Assembly: GCA_900550035.1 (NCBI GenBank)
Contig: URQS01000013.1
Location: 1-64,000 of the forward strand
DNA length: 64,000 nucleotides
Direction: 5' to 3'
DNA from: an uncultured Prevotella sp.
GTDB lineage: Bacteria > Bacteroidota > Bacteroidia > Bacteroidales > Bacteroidaceae
The position numbers were made by a program, and so were the translations under genes. Below the pieces are notes generated by a model. The model had not been told where the DNA came from and ran no database searches. It was given only the letters and a program-made list of their open reading frames with translations. Of this stretch, positions 1 through 7,818 are shown piece by piece. The stretch's first letter is position 1; every line of letters starts with the position of its first letter.

Positions 1-227
1 TCGTTTTCCTTCAAGTCAGCCACCTCATGATTACCCAAGAAGTATTTTCCCGATGTAGGATTATCCAATAATCCAAGGATATTGAGCAAAGTGGATTTGC
101 CGCAACCTGACGGTCCCATGATGGCTACAAACTCGCCGTCCTCCACGGTGAACGACACATTATTTAAAGCTATAGTCTCCACATCTTCTGTGCGGAATGA
201 CTTGCAAAGATTCTCTATTTTAAGCAT
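1..227 (-). CDS. ABC transporter ATP-binding protein, 3' part cut by window edge (LolD/MacB type)
   Basis: The first 75 codons are present, starting at an ATG at 225-227; the rest lies beyond the left edge. The N-terminus reads as a LolD/MacB-type ATPase, with a strand beginning MLKIENLCKSF and a complete Walker A motif GPSGCGKST near residues 38-46. Signature and Walker B motifs are out of view. It follows the permease gene by about 70 bp on the same strand, so it is probably the energising subunit of that permease. The gap between the two genes holds heptad repeats. The family assignment is firm; the exported substrate is unknown. Confidence 0.9.
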   Translation of the reverse strand, partial: MLKIENLCKSFRTEDVETIALNNVSFTVEDGEFVAIMGPSGCGKSTLLNILGLLDNPTSGKYFLGNHEVADLKEN

Positions 228-237
228 TTTAATATTG

Positions 238-270
238 AATGTTAAGTGTGAAATGTTGAATGTTAAATTA
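238..270. repeat. Heptad-period intergenic repeat
   Basis: Four and a half consecutive 7-bp units, AATGTTA, AGTGTGA, AATGTTG, AATGTTA and AATTA, fill the gap between the efflux ATPase and permease genes. The same RRTGTTA pattern recurs at 27982, 40902 and 56054. Confidence 0.75.
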
Positions 271-299
271 GGGTATACGCCCTTAAATCTGTGGGAGAC

Positions 300-2696
300 T
301 TATTCATCCTTGAGATATTTCACCGGATTACTATTCGCCACTTTGTAGCAGTTGATGATTACTGATAGGGCGATGATGACGAGCAGCAGAATCGTAACAC
401 ATATAAAGAGTAAAGGTGTGATAGTAATCTTCTCGCTGAACGACATAAGCCATTGTCTGGCTATAAGCCAAGCCCCAATGTCGCCTACGATGATGCAAGG
501 CAAAGCTATCTTCATGATGCCTTTAAGGAAGATGCGCAGAATGTCCTTCACCTTCGCTCCGTTCACCTTCCTTATCGCTATCTCCTTGCGGCGGCGGTTT
601 ACCTCATCACTCGTATAGCCCACCAATCCGAAGAGGGCGATAATCATCGTCACGATACCAGCCACGAGGATGCCGTTGCGGAAATTAAGTTGTGAGGAAT
701 ACTGGTTAGCCAATTCAGAGGCATAACTCTTCACTATTACCTTATTGTTAGGATACAACGACTGCACCTTCTGCTGTAGCTCCGACAACGATTCTTCCTG
801 CATATCCTTAAACTTTACAAGCATGAAATAAGCCGTCTTGGCAGCATAGAAATACAGTACAGGGAACTCCTTCATATCGTCGCCATCGGCCGACATGTCA
901 CCCCAGCGGATATTCTTGCACACGCCACAAACCGTCAGCTTGAGTGGATTTACACCGTCATCATGTCCCGAACAAGTAATCTGCTTGCCTACCACACCAT
1001 CTTTCCAATGCCATATATTGATGAGTTTCTCAGCACCCCGTTCGTCAATAATCACCTGACGGCAACTGTCATTGCGCTCTGTAAAGAACGACCCCTGTAC
1101 TATCGGGATGTTCATCATCTTGAAGAAATTGTCGTCCACACCTTCCATATCCATGATGTTGAAGGTATTAGTATCATCACCAGGCTTTTGCACCATGTTT
1201 CCGCTTCTGCCGTATCCATTGAGCGGAATATGATAAGTGGAACAGCACTCTTTGACATTCGGCATTCGCTTGATTTCGGCAAGACACTGGTTGCGCTGGT
1301 CGCAATTGATACCATCTACCGAGACGATGGCAACATTATCATAATCGTAACCAGGATTGGTGCCAAGCATCAGCTGATACTGACTGTTGATGATGTAGAG
1401 CAGACTGAACAGCAGTCCAGAGATAGCAAACTGTATGCCCAACAACGTTAGTTTCCAGCGGTTGCGATTCTCGTTATAACCACGGAAGGCACTTGCCACC
1501 GGTATCTTGTTGTATAGCCAGCCCGGAACTAGGCCGCCTACCAGCAACACCAGCAGGCAGATTATCACCAATATCCAACTGCCCCTGTTCAGAATCAGCG
1601 CACTAACCGGAGCAGAAAGGAAATTCTCGATAGTTCCCTTGCAAAGGAATACGAGTATGACAGCCAAAATCACCGCCAAGCCTACATGCACCAATGCCTC
1701 AGAGAAGATGATGGCATGAATGTTCTTGGGTTTGGCTCCATAACACTTGCGCACCGCCATCTCGCGAGAACGCCCCACAAGATTGCCCACGATGATAAGC
1801 AGATAGTTCATTACCGACGTGAAGAGCAGCACGAAGGCAACGATGCTCAATATCCAGCTCATCATCTTAATGTATGGGTCATGAGTATAGACATCGCTCA
1901 ACACCGTGAAATCAAAGGTAAGGTCTGCTCCCATCTTCTTCAGTACCTTCAATGGGAAATGGTCTTGGCGCATCTTGTCGACGTAAGGCTTGAGTTCGTC
2001 AGCACGATGTCCCCTTGCCAACCGAATGTAGGAAATATAGTTATCATTTCCTATCCAATTATCTCTGCCATCGTAAGAATATACGTATGGCAGACTGGAC
2101 ATAGACAGAATAATCTGCGTGTTATGCAAGGACGAGCCCCAAGGAAAAGCCTCGAAAACGCCATTAATGGTAAAGGTAGTACCAGGATAATTGGGAAGCG
2201 TGAAATGCTTGCCCACCACATTGCCGCCTATCGTGGCTGCCGTCTTCGAGTCGATGATGCAAGACAAGGGCTGTGATAATATCTGGCGAGCCTTGCCTAC
2301 CAACATCTTCTGCGGAAAGACATCGAAGAAACAACTGTCTGCCATCATGATATTGGCAGACACGACGTTCTGGTCTTCAAGCTTGCATTGGGCATCGTTA
2401 TAAAAAAAGTTAGTACTTGTAGCAACTTCCACCATAGGCGCATATTGCTTTACACCTTGGGCGATGGCTCCTGAAGTTTGGTTGAACGTCATGGTCTTGC
2501 CCTGATTGCTGCTCACTTCAAATATCTGATACGTCCTATCCCATCCAGGGAAATACGTATCATAAGTCTGCTCGAAATAGATTTCGGCGATAATCACCGA
2601 ACTGATTGCCAGTCCGAGCGCCAGACACAATATCTTCACGAAGTTGTGCTGCCCCTTTCTTGGGAGATTCTTTAATGCGTTAATTATATGTTTCAT
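300..2696 (-). CDS. ABC transporter permease, MacB/FtsX family
   Basis: A 798-residue inner-membrane protein with the MacB-like layout duplicated in tandem. An N-terminal membrane anchor (about residues 18-40) is followed by a periplasmic MacB_PCD-like domain and a three-helix FtsX domain (about 280-420). A second anchor, a second periplasmic domain and a second FtsX domain (about 675-790) follow. Both FtsX domains contain the typical REMAVRKCYGA / KEIAIRKVNGA motif after their first helix. The length matches the 780-800 residue Bacteroidota permeases that lie next to TolC and HlyD-type genes. It probably couples ATP hydrolysis to export of a drug, peptide or lipid through the adaptor and TolC partner encoded upstream. 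Substrate unknown. Confidence 0.9.
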   Translation of the reverse strand: MKHIINALKNLPRKGQHNFVKILCLALGLAISSVIIAEIYFEQTYDTYFPGWDRTYQIFEVSSNQGKTMTFNQTSGAIAQGVKQYAPMVEVATSTNFFYNDAQCKLEDQNVVSANIMMADSCFFDVFPQKMLVGKARQILSQPLSCIIDSKTAATIGGNVVGKHFTLPNYPGTTFTINGVFEAFPWGSSLHNTQIILSMSSLPYVYSYDGRDNWIGNDNYISYIRLARGHRADELKPYVDKMRQDHFPLKVLKKMGADLTFDFTVLSDVYTHDPYIKMMSWILSIVAFVLLFTSVMNYLLIIVGNLVGRSREMAVRKCYGAKPKNIHAIIFSEALVHVGLAVILAVILVFLCKGTIENFLSAPVSALILNRGSWILVIICLLVLLVGGLVPGWLYNKIPVASAFRGYNENRNRWKLTLLGIQFAISGLLFSLLYIINSQYQLMLGTNPGYDYDNVAIVSVDGINCDQRNQCLAEIKRMPNVKECCSTYHIPLNGYGRSGNMVQKPGDDTNTFNIMDMEGVDDNFFKMMNIPIVQGSFFTERNDSCRQVIIDERGAEKLINIWHWKDGVVGKQITCSGHDDGVNPLKLTVCGVCKNIRWGDMSADGDDMKEFPVLYFYAAKTAYFMLVKFKDMQEESLSELQQKVQSLYPNNKVIVKSYASELANQYSSQLNFRNGILVAGIVTMIIALFGLVGYTSDEVNRRRKEIAIRKVNGAKVKDILRIFLKGIMKIALPCIIVGDIGAWLIARQWLMSFSEKITITPLLFICVTILLLVIIALSVIINCYKVANSNPVKYLKDE

Positions 2697-2730
2697 AAGA
2701 TATAATATTGTAAGGGTTTATACCCCAATT

Positions 2731-2751
2731 TAACATTTCTAATTTAACATT
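2731..2751. repeat. Short heptad-period repeat at permease/adaptor junction
   Basis: Three 7-bp units, TAACATT, TCTAATT and TAACATT, lie in the 42-bp gap between permease and adaptor genes and run into the stop codon of the adaptor gene. It is weaker than the other arrays but has the same period. Confidence 0.5.
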
Positions 2752-3992
2752 AGAATATCATTATCCTTATAGGCTTCGTAGCCGCTAACGATAACCTGCT
2801 CGCCAGGCTCCAAACCTTCTATCACCTCATAGTATTGAGGATTCTGGCGACCGATGGTTATCTTGCGGCGATAAGCCTTCTTGCCACTCTTGTCTAAAAC
2901 AAAAATCCATTGACCACCCGTTACACTATAAAACGTGCCTTTAGGGATAATTATTGCCTGCTTAGACTGACCGAGCTGCAAATCCACATAATAAGTCTGA
3001 CCGGTACGGATATTGTCTGGGCGTACGCCTTTGAAGACGAAGTCGATGCGGAACCTGCCGTCTCTCACTTCGGGATAAACCTTGCGGACTTGCAGAAGAT
3101 AATGCTTGCCGTTCTGGACGAAAGAGGCATTGAGCCCCGGCTTCACACGGTCGATGTAATGCTCATCCACCTGCGCCTGCACCTTATAGTCGCTTAGATC
3201 GTTGATTACTCCTATCTTCTGTCCTGCCTGTATGCTCTGACCCAGCTCCACATCCAGCAAACCAATCTCACCCGAAATGGTGCTGCGAATGTTCAGCTTC
3301 TCCTTGCGCTGGCGGACCAGCTGTACATTCTTCTGCATGGCTTCCAGATTGTCGCCCATCTGATTCATCTGCGAACGTCGTAGCTGCGCATCCTTCTTCA
3401 GTCGCTTGCTAATGAGCGCATGCTTCTTGACGGCAAGTTCATAAGCTTCCTTTGCCTTGAGATATTCCTCGCGCGAATTGAGTTCTTCCTTATGTAGAGT
3501 TTCCTGATGCTCATAGGCTCGGCGCTTGGTGATTACATCCTGCGAAAGCGAAAGCTCCTCGTTGCTATTGTTCAGTCGGTCTTGTTCCATTGATATTTGA
3601 GTGTTGCGAAGCATGTCCTGTTTTTCGGCAAGTTCGCTCTCGGCATTCAGTATCTCAAGGTCGAGATTAGAATTGCTCAGTCGCACAAGTACATCGCCCT
3701 TATTCACATGAGCACCTTCATCTACTACTTTATCCAAAACAATACCACCTTCTTCCGAACTGATCTGCACAACGGAGATAGGCACCACCTGTCCGTCCAC
3801 AGACACATAATCGTTGAACTGTGCCTTCTCTACATTTCCTATGCTCAAGCTCTTTCTGTCCACCTTCAACGTGGAAGAGAAATTGCTAAAGCCCAACCAT
3901 ACGAGGACAGCAATGAGAACTGTTCCTCCGCCAATCCATGCCCAATACTTGCGGGGCACGAGATATTTTTTCTTTTCTATTTTAATGTCCAT
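2739..3992 (-). CDS. Efflux periplasmic adaptor subunit (HlyD/MacA-like)
   Basis: A 417-residue membrane-fusion protein. One N-terminal transmembrane anchor (about residues 17-36) is followed by a first biotinyl-lipoyl half (ISSEEGGIVLDKVVDEGAHV), a long charged alpha-helical hairpin (about 110-235), the second lipoyl half (RSTISGEIGLLDVELGQSI) and a beta-barrel/MP domain ending in LEPGEQVIVSGYEAYKD. In this family the adaptor bridges the inner-membrane permease and a TolC channel. It lies between the tolC-like and permease genes on the same strand, which supports one tripartite pump. The start is an ATG; the upstream gap holds four perfect 7-bp repeats. Confidence 0.92.
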   Translation of the reverse strand: MDIKIEKKKYLVPRKYWAWIGGGTVLIAVLVWLGFSNFSSTLKVDRKSLSIGNVEKAQFNDYVSVDGQVVPISVVQISSEEGGIVLDKVVDEGAHVNKGDVLVRLSNSNLDLEILNAESELAEKQDMLRNTQISMEQDRLNNSNEELSLSQDVITKRRAYEHQETLHKEELNSREEYLKAKEAYELAVKKHALISKRLKKDAQLRRSQMNQMGDNLEAMQKNVQLVRQRKEKLNIRSTISGEIGLLDVELGQSIQAGQKIGVINDLSDYKVQAQVDEHYIDRVKPGLNASFVQNGKHYLLQVRKVYPEVRDGRFRIDFVFKGVRPDNIRTGQTYYVDLQLGQSKQAIIIPKGTFYSVTGGQWIFVLDKSGKKAYRRKITIGRQNPQYYEVIEGLEPGEQVIVSGYEAYKDNDILMLN

Positions 3993-3998
3993 AATTTA

Positions 3999-4026
3999 AG
4001 TGAAGAGTGAAAAGTGAAGAGTGAAA
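3999..4026. repeat. Four perfect 7-bp tandem repeats
   Basis: AGTGAAG, AGTGAAA, AGTGAAG and AGTGAAA follow one another without interruption in the gap between the adaptor start and the TolC stop. The unit differs from the TGTTA family but the period is the same. Confidence 0.85.
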
Positions 4027-4044
4027 AATCCAATTGTGTTCTAT

Positions 4045-5400
4045 TTATTTTATTAGTCTTTCTCCTTGGTAATACCCCACTAACCTTTGTTTGATGACGA
4101 GCAGCATTTGCATCTGGAGCTCTTTTATTCTACTCTCAAGAAGCGTTTGTGCTGAGGTATGAAGGTCGAAGGTGGAAAGCATTCCTTCCTCAAACTTACG
4201 GCTCGACATGTGATAGGCAATCGAATCGGAGGCTACCTTCTTCTGCATCTGATGCAATTCCTTGGCGTAGCCTTCTGCATCCATTATTGCTTGGGCTATT
4301 TGGTCGTGAAGCTTGCGACGGGTTTCTTCGAGATTCATCTGAGCCAGTTGCCAGTTGTTGCGTGCCTTCTTCATACTGTGCCAACGGTCGCTATTATAAA
4401 TAGGTATCGAAAGGGTCAATGCGAGATATTCGCCTCGATTATTGCGAAACTGCGAGGCAAATCCATCGTATTGCCCTTTCAGAGAGAGATTCTTGTAATA
4501 GTTGGTGGTGATGCCACCACTGAGCGAGAGCGAGGGCAACAATCTGCCTTTTGCTATCTTATAGTCATAATGTGCCAACTCCACCTCATACTCTGCCGAC
4601 TTCATATCGGGAGAGATATTCAGGAAATTCTGATAGATATTTTCAGAGTTCGGCTTGTTGCCTATAGTCAGCTGACATGATGCAAGACTTTTCTCCTTAT
4701 CTTTTGATTGAATATCCAACTTCAGTTCATCACCTATGGGATAATTCATAGCCGATTTCAAGGCAAGCAGACTCTGCCTTGCCATATTCTGCTGATGCGT
4801 AAGACTGTATTCGTCTTCAGCCACCTGCGATTCCATCTGCACCACATCCGGGCGTCCTTTCTCGCCCAATTCATACAGACGTTGCATCTTAGCCAGCATA
4901 CGTCGGCTCTCACTCAACTTCTCGCTTGCTATCTGTATGCTTGCCTCAGCGTATACAGCATCCACATATTTCTGCATCACATCGATAGCTATATTGTCCT
5001 GCGCCTTCTGCATCGCCGTAGCAGAAAAGTCACGGCTTAATCGAGCCTGCTTGAAAGCATTTATAGTGGCGAAACCGTCAAATACATTCAGTTCGGCATA
5101 AAGCTGATAATAGTTGTTGAATGTCGTCACATTATTATATGTATTGGTCTCAGGGTCGATGTTTCGTCCCCAAGCATATTGGCCCTGCACTCCACCAGTT
5201 ACAGTAGGCAAGAAAGCGGCAACGGCATGATGATAGTCTTGCTTACGTTGACGGGCATTGATAGTCTCACGCTTCACATCCGTAGCATGCTCTGCTGCAT
5301 ACTTCATGCAGTCGTCAAGGCTCCAGCTTTGTGCCGAGACTACTGACGCAACAAGTATCCATCCTATCAGTATTATTATTCTTTTCATAATCGTCTTCAT
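4045..5400 (-). CDS. TolC family outer-membrane efflux protein
   Basis: A 451-residue protein with a signal peptide (about residues 1-23, ending VVSAQ). It has two internally similar halves rich in long amphipathic helices, as in the OEP/TolC fold. Sequences such as DDCMKYAAEH at the mature N-terminus and SLSLSGGITTNYY / GEYLALTLSIPIYN in the middle are typical of Bacteroidota TolC proteins. It forms the outer-membrane exit duct of the pump and is the first gene of the efflux operon. A second in-frame ATG at 5388 would also leave a usable signal peptide. A promoter-like element lies about 30 bp upstream. Confidence 0.93.
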   Translation of the reverse strand: MKTIMKRIIILIGWILVASVVSAQSWSLDDCMKYAAEHATDVKRETINARQRKQDYHHAVAAFLPTVTGGVQGQYAWGRNIDPETNTYNNVTTFNNYYQLYAELNVFDGFATINAFKQARLSRDFSATAMQKAQDNIAIDVMQKYVDAVYAEASIQIASEKLSESRRMLAKMQRLYELGEKGRPDVVQMESQVAEDEYSLTHQQNMARQSLLALKSAMNYPIGDELKLDIQSKDKEKSLASCQLTIGNKPNSENIYQNFLNISPDMKSAEYEVELAHYDYKIAKGRLLPSLSLSGGITTNYYKNLSLKGQYDGFASQFRNNRGEYLALTLSIPIYNSDRWHSMKKARNNWQLAQMNLEETRRKLHDQIAQAIMDAEGYAKELHQMQKKVASDSIAYHMSSRKFEEGMLSTFDLHTSAQTLLESRIKELQMQMLLVIKQRLVGYYQGERLIK

Positions 5401-5428
5401 TTTTATATAATGAGGACAATGGTTGTGC

Positions 5429-5456
5429 CAAAACTATATTGTTGCTGATAATCAAG
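5429..5456 (-). promoter_or_regulatory. Predicted Bacteroidota promoter of the efflux operon
   Basis: On the minus strand TAGTTTTG (plus 5429-5436) fits the TAnnTTTG -7 consensus, and TTG (plus 5454-5456) lies 17 bp upstream of it. The spacing to the tolC start would give a leader of roughly 20 nt. Confidence 0.5.
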
Positions 5457-5485
5457 TAGTTAGTGTATAAACCTCATTAATTCTG

Positions 5486-5523
5486 TGTCCAATAATTAGA
5501 CACATCCGTCAAATATTTGGACA
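5486..5523. promoter_or_regulatory. Inverted repeat in the divergent efflux/sigma intergenic region
   Basis: TGTCCAA (5486-5492) is repeated in inverted form as TTGGACA (5517-5523), with a further GACA at 5499-5502. It lies between two divergent operons, so it could be an operator or sigma-factor target site. The function is inferred from position only. Confidence 0.35.
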
Positions 5524-5598
5524 AAGAATTTCACACCCTTATTTTTACTTTTCATCATTATCGAGGTCAAATAGATGTAACAGATAGAAGTTGAGGCT

Positions 5599-6138
5599 AT
5601 GACGATAAACGATAATGATATAATAGAAACACTGAACGCAAGCCGGGAGACAGGCTTCAGGATGCTGCTGAACAAGTATCAGGAGCCTGTCTACTGGCAC
5701 ATCCGCCGACTGGTGGTGTCGCACGATGATGCCCAGGATGCCACGCAAGAGACGTTTGTAAGGATGTTCCGGTCGCTCGAACAGTTTAGTGGCGACAGTT
5801 CATTGCGCACATGGCTATACCGCATTGCTACCAACGAAGCGTTGCGACTCATCGGCAAGCGTCGTCAGGAGACGGTATCGCTCGACTCGGTTACTACTGG
5901 TGTGGAAATCATAGCTGCTGACAATCATGTAGACTATGCCGACAAGATAGCGGTGAAGCTGCAAAAGGCAATACTAACGCTTCCACCCAAGCAGCAGTTG
6001 GCTTTCAACCTGCGCTACTATGACGAACTCGGGTTTGACGAGATAGCAAAGATAGCCGACTCGACAGCCGCAAGTGTCAAGGCAAGCTATCATGTTGCCA
6101 AAGAGAAAATTATAAAGTATATGAACTCAAATGATTAA
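5599..6138 (+). CDS. ECF-type RNA polymerase sigma factor
   Basis: A 179-residue sigma-70 family protein of the extracytoplasmic-function group. Region 2 covers about residues 18-95, with DDAQDATQETFVRMFRSLEQF and the -10 binding stretch SSLRTWLYRIATNEALRLIGKRR. Region 4 covers about 118-172, with LPPKQQLAFNLRYYDELGFDEIA and a helix-turn-helix TAASVKASYHVAKEKI. The next gene overlaps it by 8 bp and encodes a small membrane protein, the usual arrangement for a sigma/anti-sigma pair. It probably responds to an envelope signal and may also control its own operon. Confidence 0.93.
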   Translation: MTINDNDIIETLNASRETGFRMLLNKYQEPVYWHIRRLVVSHDDAQDATQETFVRMFRSLEQFSGDSSLRTWLYRIATNEALRLIGKRRQETVSLDSVTTGVEIIAADNHVDYADKIAVKLQKAILTLPPKQQLAFNLRYYDELGFDEIAKIADSTAASVKASYHVAKEKIIKYMNSND

Positions 6139-6499
6139 GGATATGGACAAGAATTTCGATTTCAACCAAGTGGGCAAACGCATGCCATACTCTACTCCCG
6201 ACGATTTCTTCGCCAAGATGCAGAGCGACATCCTTGATGCCGTACATGATATGCCACAGAAGAATACGGAGATTAAGACGAATCGACGTACTGTCCGCAA
6301 GTGGCTTTGGCCTGTATCGTTGTCGGCAGCAGCTGCTGTTGTAGCAATGTTTGTCATCAACATACATTTCTTAGCTCCAAATACGCCAACGGCTTCGAGC
6401 GATATTCAGGATGTAGAGCAGGCGTTTGCCCATCTCTCAGAGGGCGACCAGGCTTTTATCTTGGATGTATATCAGGATGATGTGTTCCTCAACAATTAA
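6131..6499 (+). CDS. Probable anti-sigma factor, single-pass membrane protein
   Basis: A 122-residue protein with an N-terminal cytoplasmic part, one transmembrane helix (about residues 58-77, WLWPVSLSAAAAVVAMFVI) and an acidic C-terminal part. No named domain is recognised. The assignment as anti-sigma factor rests on topology and on the 8-bp overlap with the ECF sigma gene. A second start at 6143 (MDKNFDF) would remove the overlap. Confidence 0.65.
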   Translation: MIKDMDKNFDFNQVGKRMPYSTPDDFFAKMQSDILDAVHDMPQKNTEIKTNRRTVRKWLWPVSLSAAAAVVAMFVINIHFLAPNTPTASSDIQDVEQAFAHLSEGDQAFILDVYQDDVFLNN

Positions 6500-6538
6500 G
6501 TCAAATATATATATAACATAAACTAAAAAACATAGATT

Positions 6539-7030
6539 ATGAAAAAGATTTTCAACGTAATGATGCTGGTCATCGCAATGACGATGTTCACCGTCAATTC
6601 TTTCGCTCAGGCTCCCAACAATAAGCAGCGCCTCACACGCGAGCAACTCTCAGAAAAGCAGGCTAAGTATATTGCCAATGACCTTGCTCTTGATGACGAG
6701 ACTACAGCCAAGTTCATTAACACCTATACACAATGCCAGAAGGAGATTTGGGCTCTTGGTCCGCGTCCTCGTCGCAATGGCAATAACAATGAGGAGCAAA
6801 TTGGGCAGAACATCAAGAAGCGCTTCGAAATGAGCGAGAAGATTCTCGACATCCGACAGAAGTATTATAAGGAATACTCGAAGTTTATGACGCAGAAGCA
6901 GATTCAGCGTGTATACGAAATCGAGAAGAACATGATGAAGCGATTCGCTCAGCGTAAGGGCAAGAACGGACAACGTGGTATGCGTGGTCAACATGGACAA
7001 CGCTTAATGGATAAGAACTCTACAAAATAA
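6539..7030 (+). CDS. Spy/CpxP-like periplasmic protein
   Basis: A 163-residue secreted protein with a signal peptide (about residues 1-23, ending NSFAQ). The mature part is highly basic and helical, with LTREQLSEKQ near the start and MTQKQIQRVYEIE near residue 120. These resemble the LTxxQ-type motifs of Spy/CpxP chaperones. The C-terminal tail is Gly/Arg/Gln rich. It follows the sigma and anti-sigma genes by 40 bp and is probably co-transcribed. A periplasmic chaperone or stress sensor that feeds back on the sigma factor is the likely role, by analogy only. Confidence 0.7.
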   Translation: MKKIFNVMMLVIAMTMFTVNSFAQAPNNKQRLTREQLSEKQAKYIANDLALDDETTAKFINTYTQCQKEIWALGPRPRRNGNNNEEQIGQNIKKRFEMSEKILDIRQKYYKEYSKFMTQKQIQRVYEIEKNMMKRFAQRKGKNGQRGMRGQHGQRLMDKNSTK

Positions 7031-7048
7031 AAAATAGTAGGTTGGTCG

Positions 7049-7076
7049 TTGATTTGAAACTAATTTTGTACCTTTG
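7049..7076 (+). promoter_or_regulatory. Predicted promoter of tRNA-Arg
   Basis: TACCTTTG at 7069-7076 matches the -7 consensus exactly; TTG at 7049-7051 lies 17 bp upstream. The tRNA begins 33 bp downstream. Confidence 0.6.
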
Positions 7077-7108
7077 CATTCGCTTACTCACGAGTAAGCA
7101 GGTGCAAA

Positions 7109-7182
7109 GGTCCCGTAGCTTAGCTGAATAGAGCGTCAGATTCCGGTTCTGAAGGTCTTGGGTTTGAATCCCAACGGGATCA
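7109..7182 (+). tRNA. tRNA-Arg (anticodon CCG)
   Basis: A 74-nt cloverleaf can be folded by hand. The acceptor is GGTCCCG paired with CGGGATC (one G-T), the D stem GCTT/GAGC, the anticodon stem TCAGA/TCTGA around loop TTCCGGT, and the T stem TTGGG/CCCAA around TTTGAAT. Loop positions 34-36 read CCG, giving arginine. The discriminator is A and CCA is not encoded. A hairpin terminator follows about 30 bp downstream. Confidence 0.95.
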
Positions 7183-7211
7183 CAGTGTAAGGAAATTCAT
7201 TTCCACAAGTA

Positions 7212-7244
7212 TTAAGGAGAGTCACGTGTTGGCTCTCCTTTTGT
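7212..7244 (+). terminator. Intrinsic terminator after tRNA-Arg
   Basis: AAGGAGAG (7214-7221) pairs with CTCTCCTT (7233-7240) and a short T run follows. Confidence 0.8.
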
Positions 7245-7386
7245 GTTTATAAAGGGATCTATCGGATGCCATAGTCTTCTACTATTTGCATTGTAAATAA
7301 ATAACAATGTCCTTCCATACCAACAATACTGCCTTTTTTGATATTATTCGATTAGCAAGTAATATAATGCCCCTTCAAATTATAAA

Positions 7387-7668
7387 CCCAAATCGGTCAT
7401 TAGAAGCATCCAGTAAGAAACTTCGTATCAAAGCATGATACGATCATTTCAAGCCATGATACGATCATTTCAAGACACGCAACATATATTTATATCACGA
7501 TACTGACATTAGTGTCACGATTGTAAAGGGGCCATAGTATCATATTACATAATACTTGGCATCAATCAAGAACGCACATAAAATCTACGTGTCATGTAGT
7601 GTATTTCTTTTCCCCCGTTCTTTATATCTATACGTAAGCATATCCGCGATACTAATGACCGATTTGGG
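7387..7668. mobile_element. MITE-like element with 17-bp terminal inverted repeats
   Basis: CCCAAATCGGTCATTAG (7387-7403) is repeated as its exact reverse complement at 7652-7668. Both ends are flanked by the same 5 bp, ATAAA (7382-7386 and 7669-7673), as expected for a target-site duplication. The 282-bp interior has no credible gene. Inside it, a unit beginning CATGATACGATCATTTCAAG occurs twice in tandem (about 7434-7474). This is the structure of a non-autonomous transposon mobilised in trans. No matching transposase is in the window. A one-mismatch copy of the end occurs at 30569. Confidence 0.75.
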
Positions 7669-7682
7669 ATAAAACTACTATC

Positions 7683-7770
7683 TGTCCAAGTATATTAATG
7701 CTAAATGTCCAAGTATATTAATGCTAAATGTCCAAGTATATTAATGCTACCTGCCCAAGTATATTTATAT
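7683..7770. repeat. Tandem 23-bp repeats (3.8 copies)
   Basis: Units begin at 7683, 7706, 7729 and 7752 with the pattern TGTCCAAGTATATTAATGCT plus three bases. The first two are identical, the third differs in its last two bases and the fourth is partial with a changed base at position 3. There are no spacers, so it is not a CRISPR array. An iteron-like protein-binding array or a replication slippage product is possible. Confidence 0.85.
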
Positions 7771-7818
7771 ACAAAAAAAGTGGACTGGCTATTAGTCGCC
7801 AGTCCACTTTTTTTGTAT
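7769..7818. terminator. Perfect 20-bp inverted repeat with poly-A/poly-T flanks
   Basis: The arm at 7769-7788 and the arm at 7799-7818 are exact reverse complements around a 10-nt loop. The core is GTGGACTGG/CCAGTCCAC and each arm carries a seven-base A or T run, so it could terminate transcription in both directions. It directly joins the 23-bp repeats to the intron remnant. Confidence 0.7.

Noticed and set aside
7109..7182. tRNA-Arg as the attachment site of an integrated island
   Set aside because: No integrase gene and no repeat of the tRNA 3' end was found in the following sequence.
7683..7770. CRISPR array
   Set aside because: The 23-bp repeats are directly adjacent with no spacers, and no cas gene is present.
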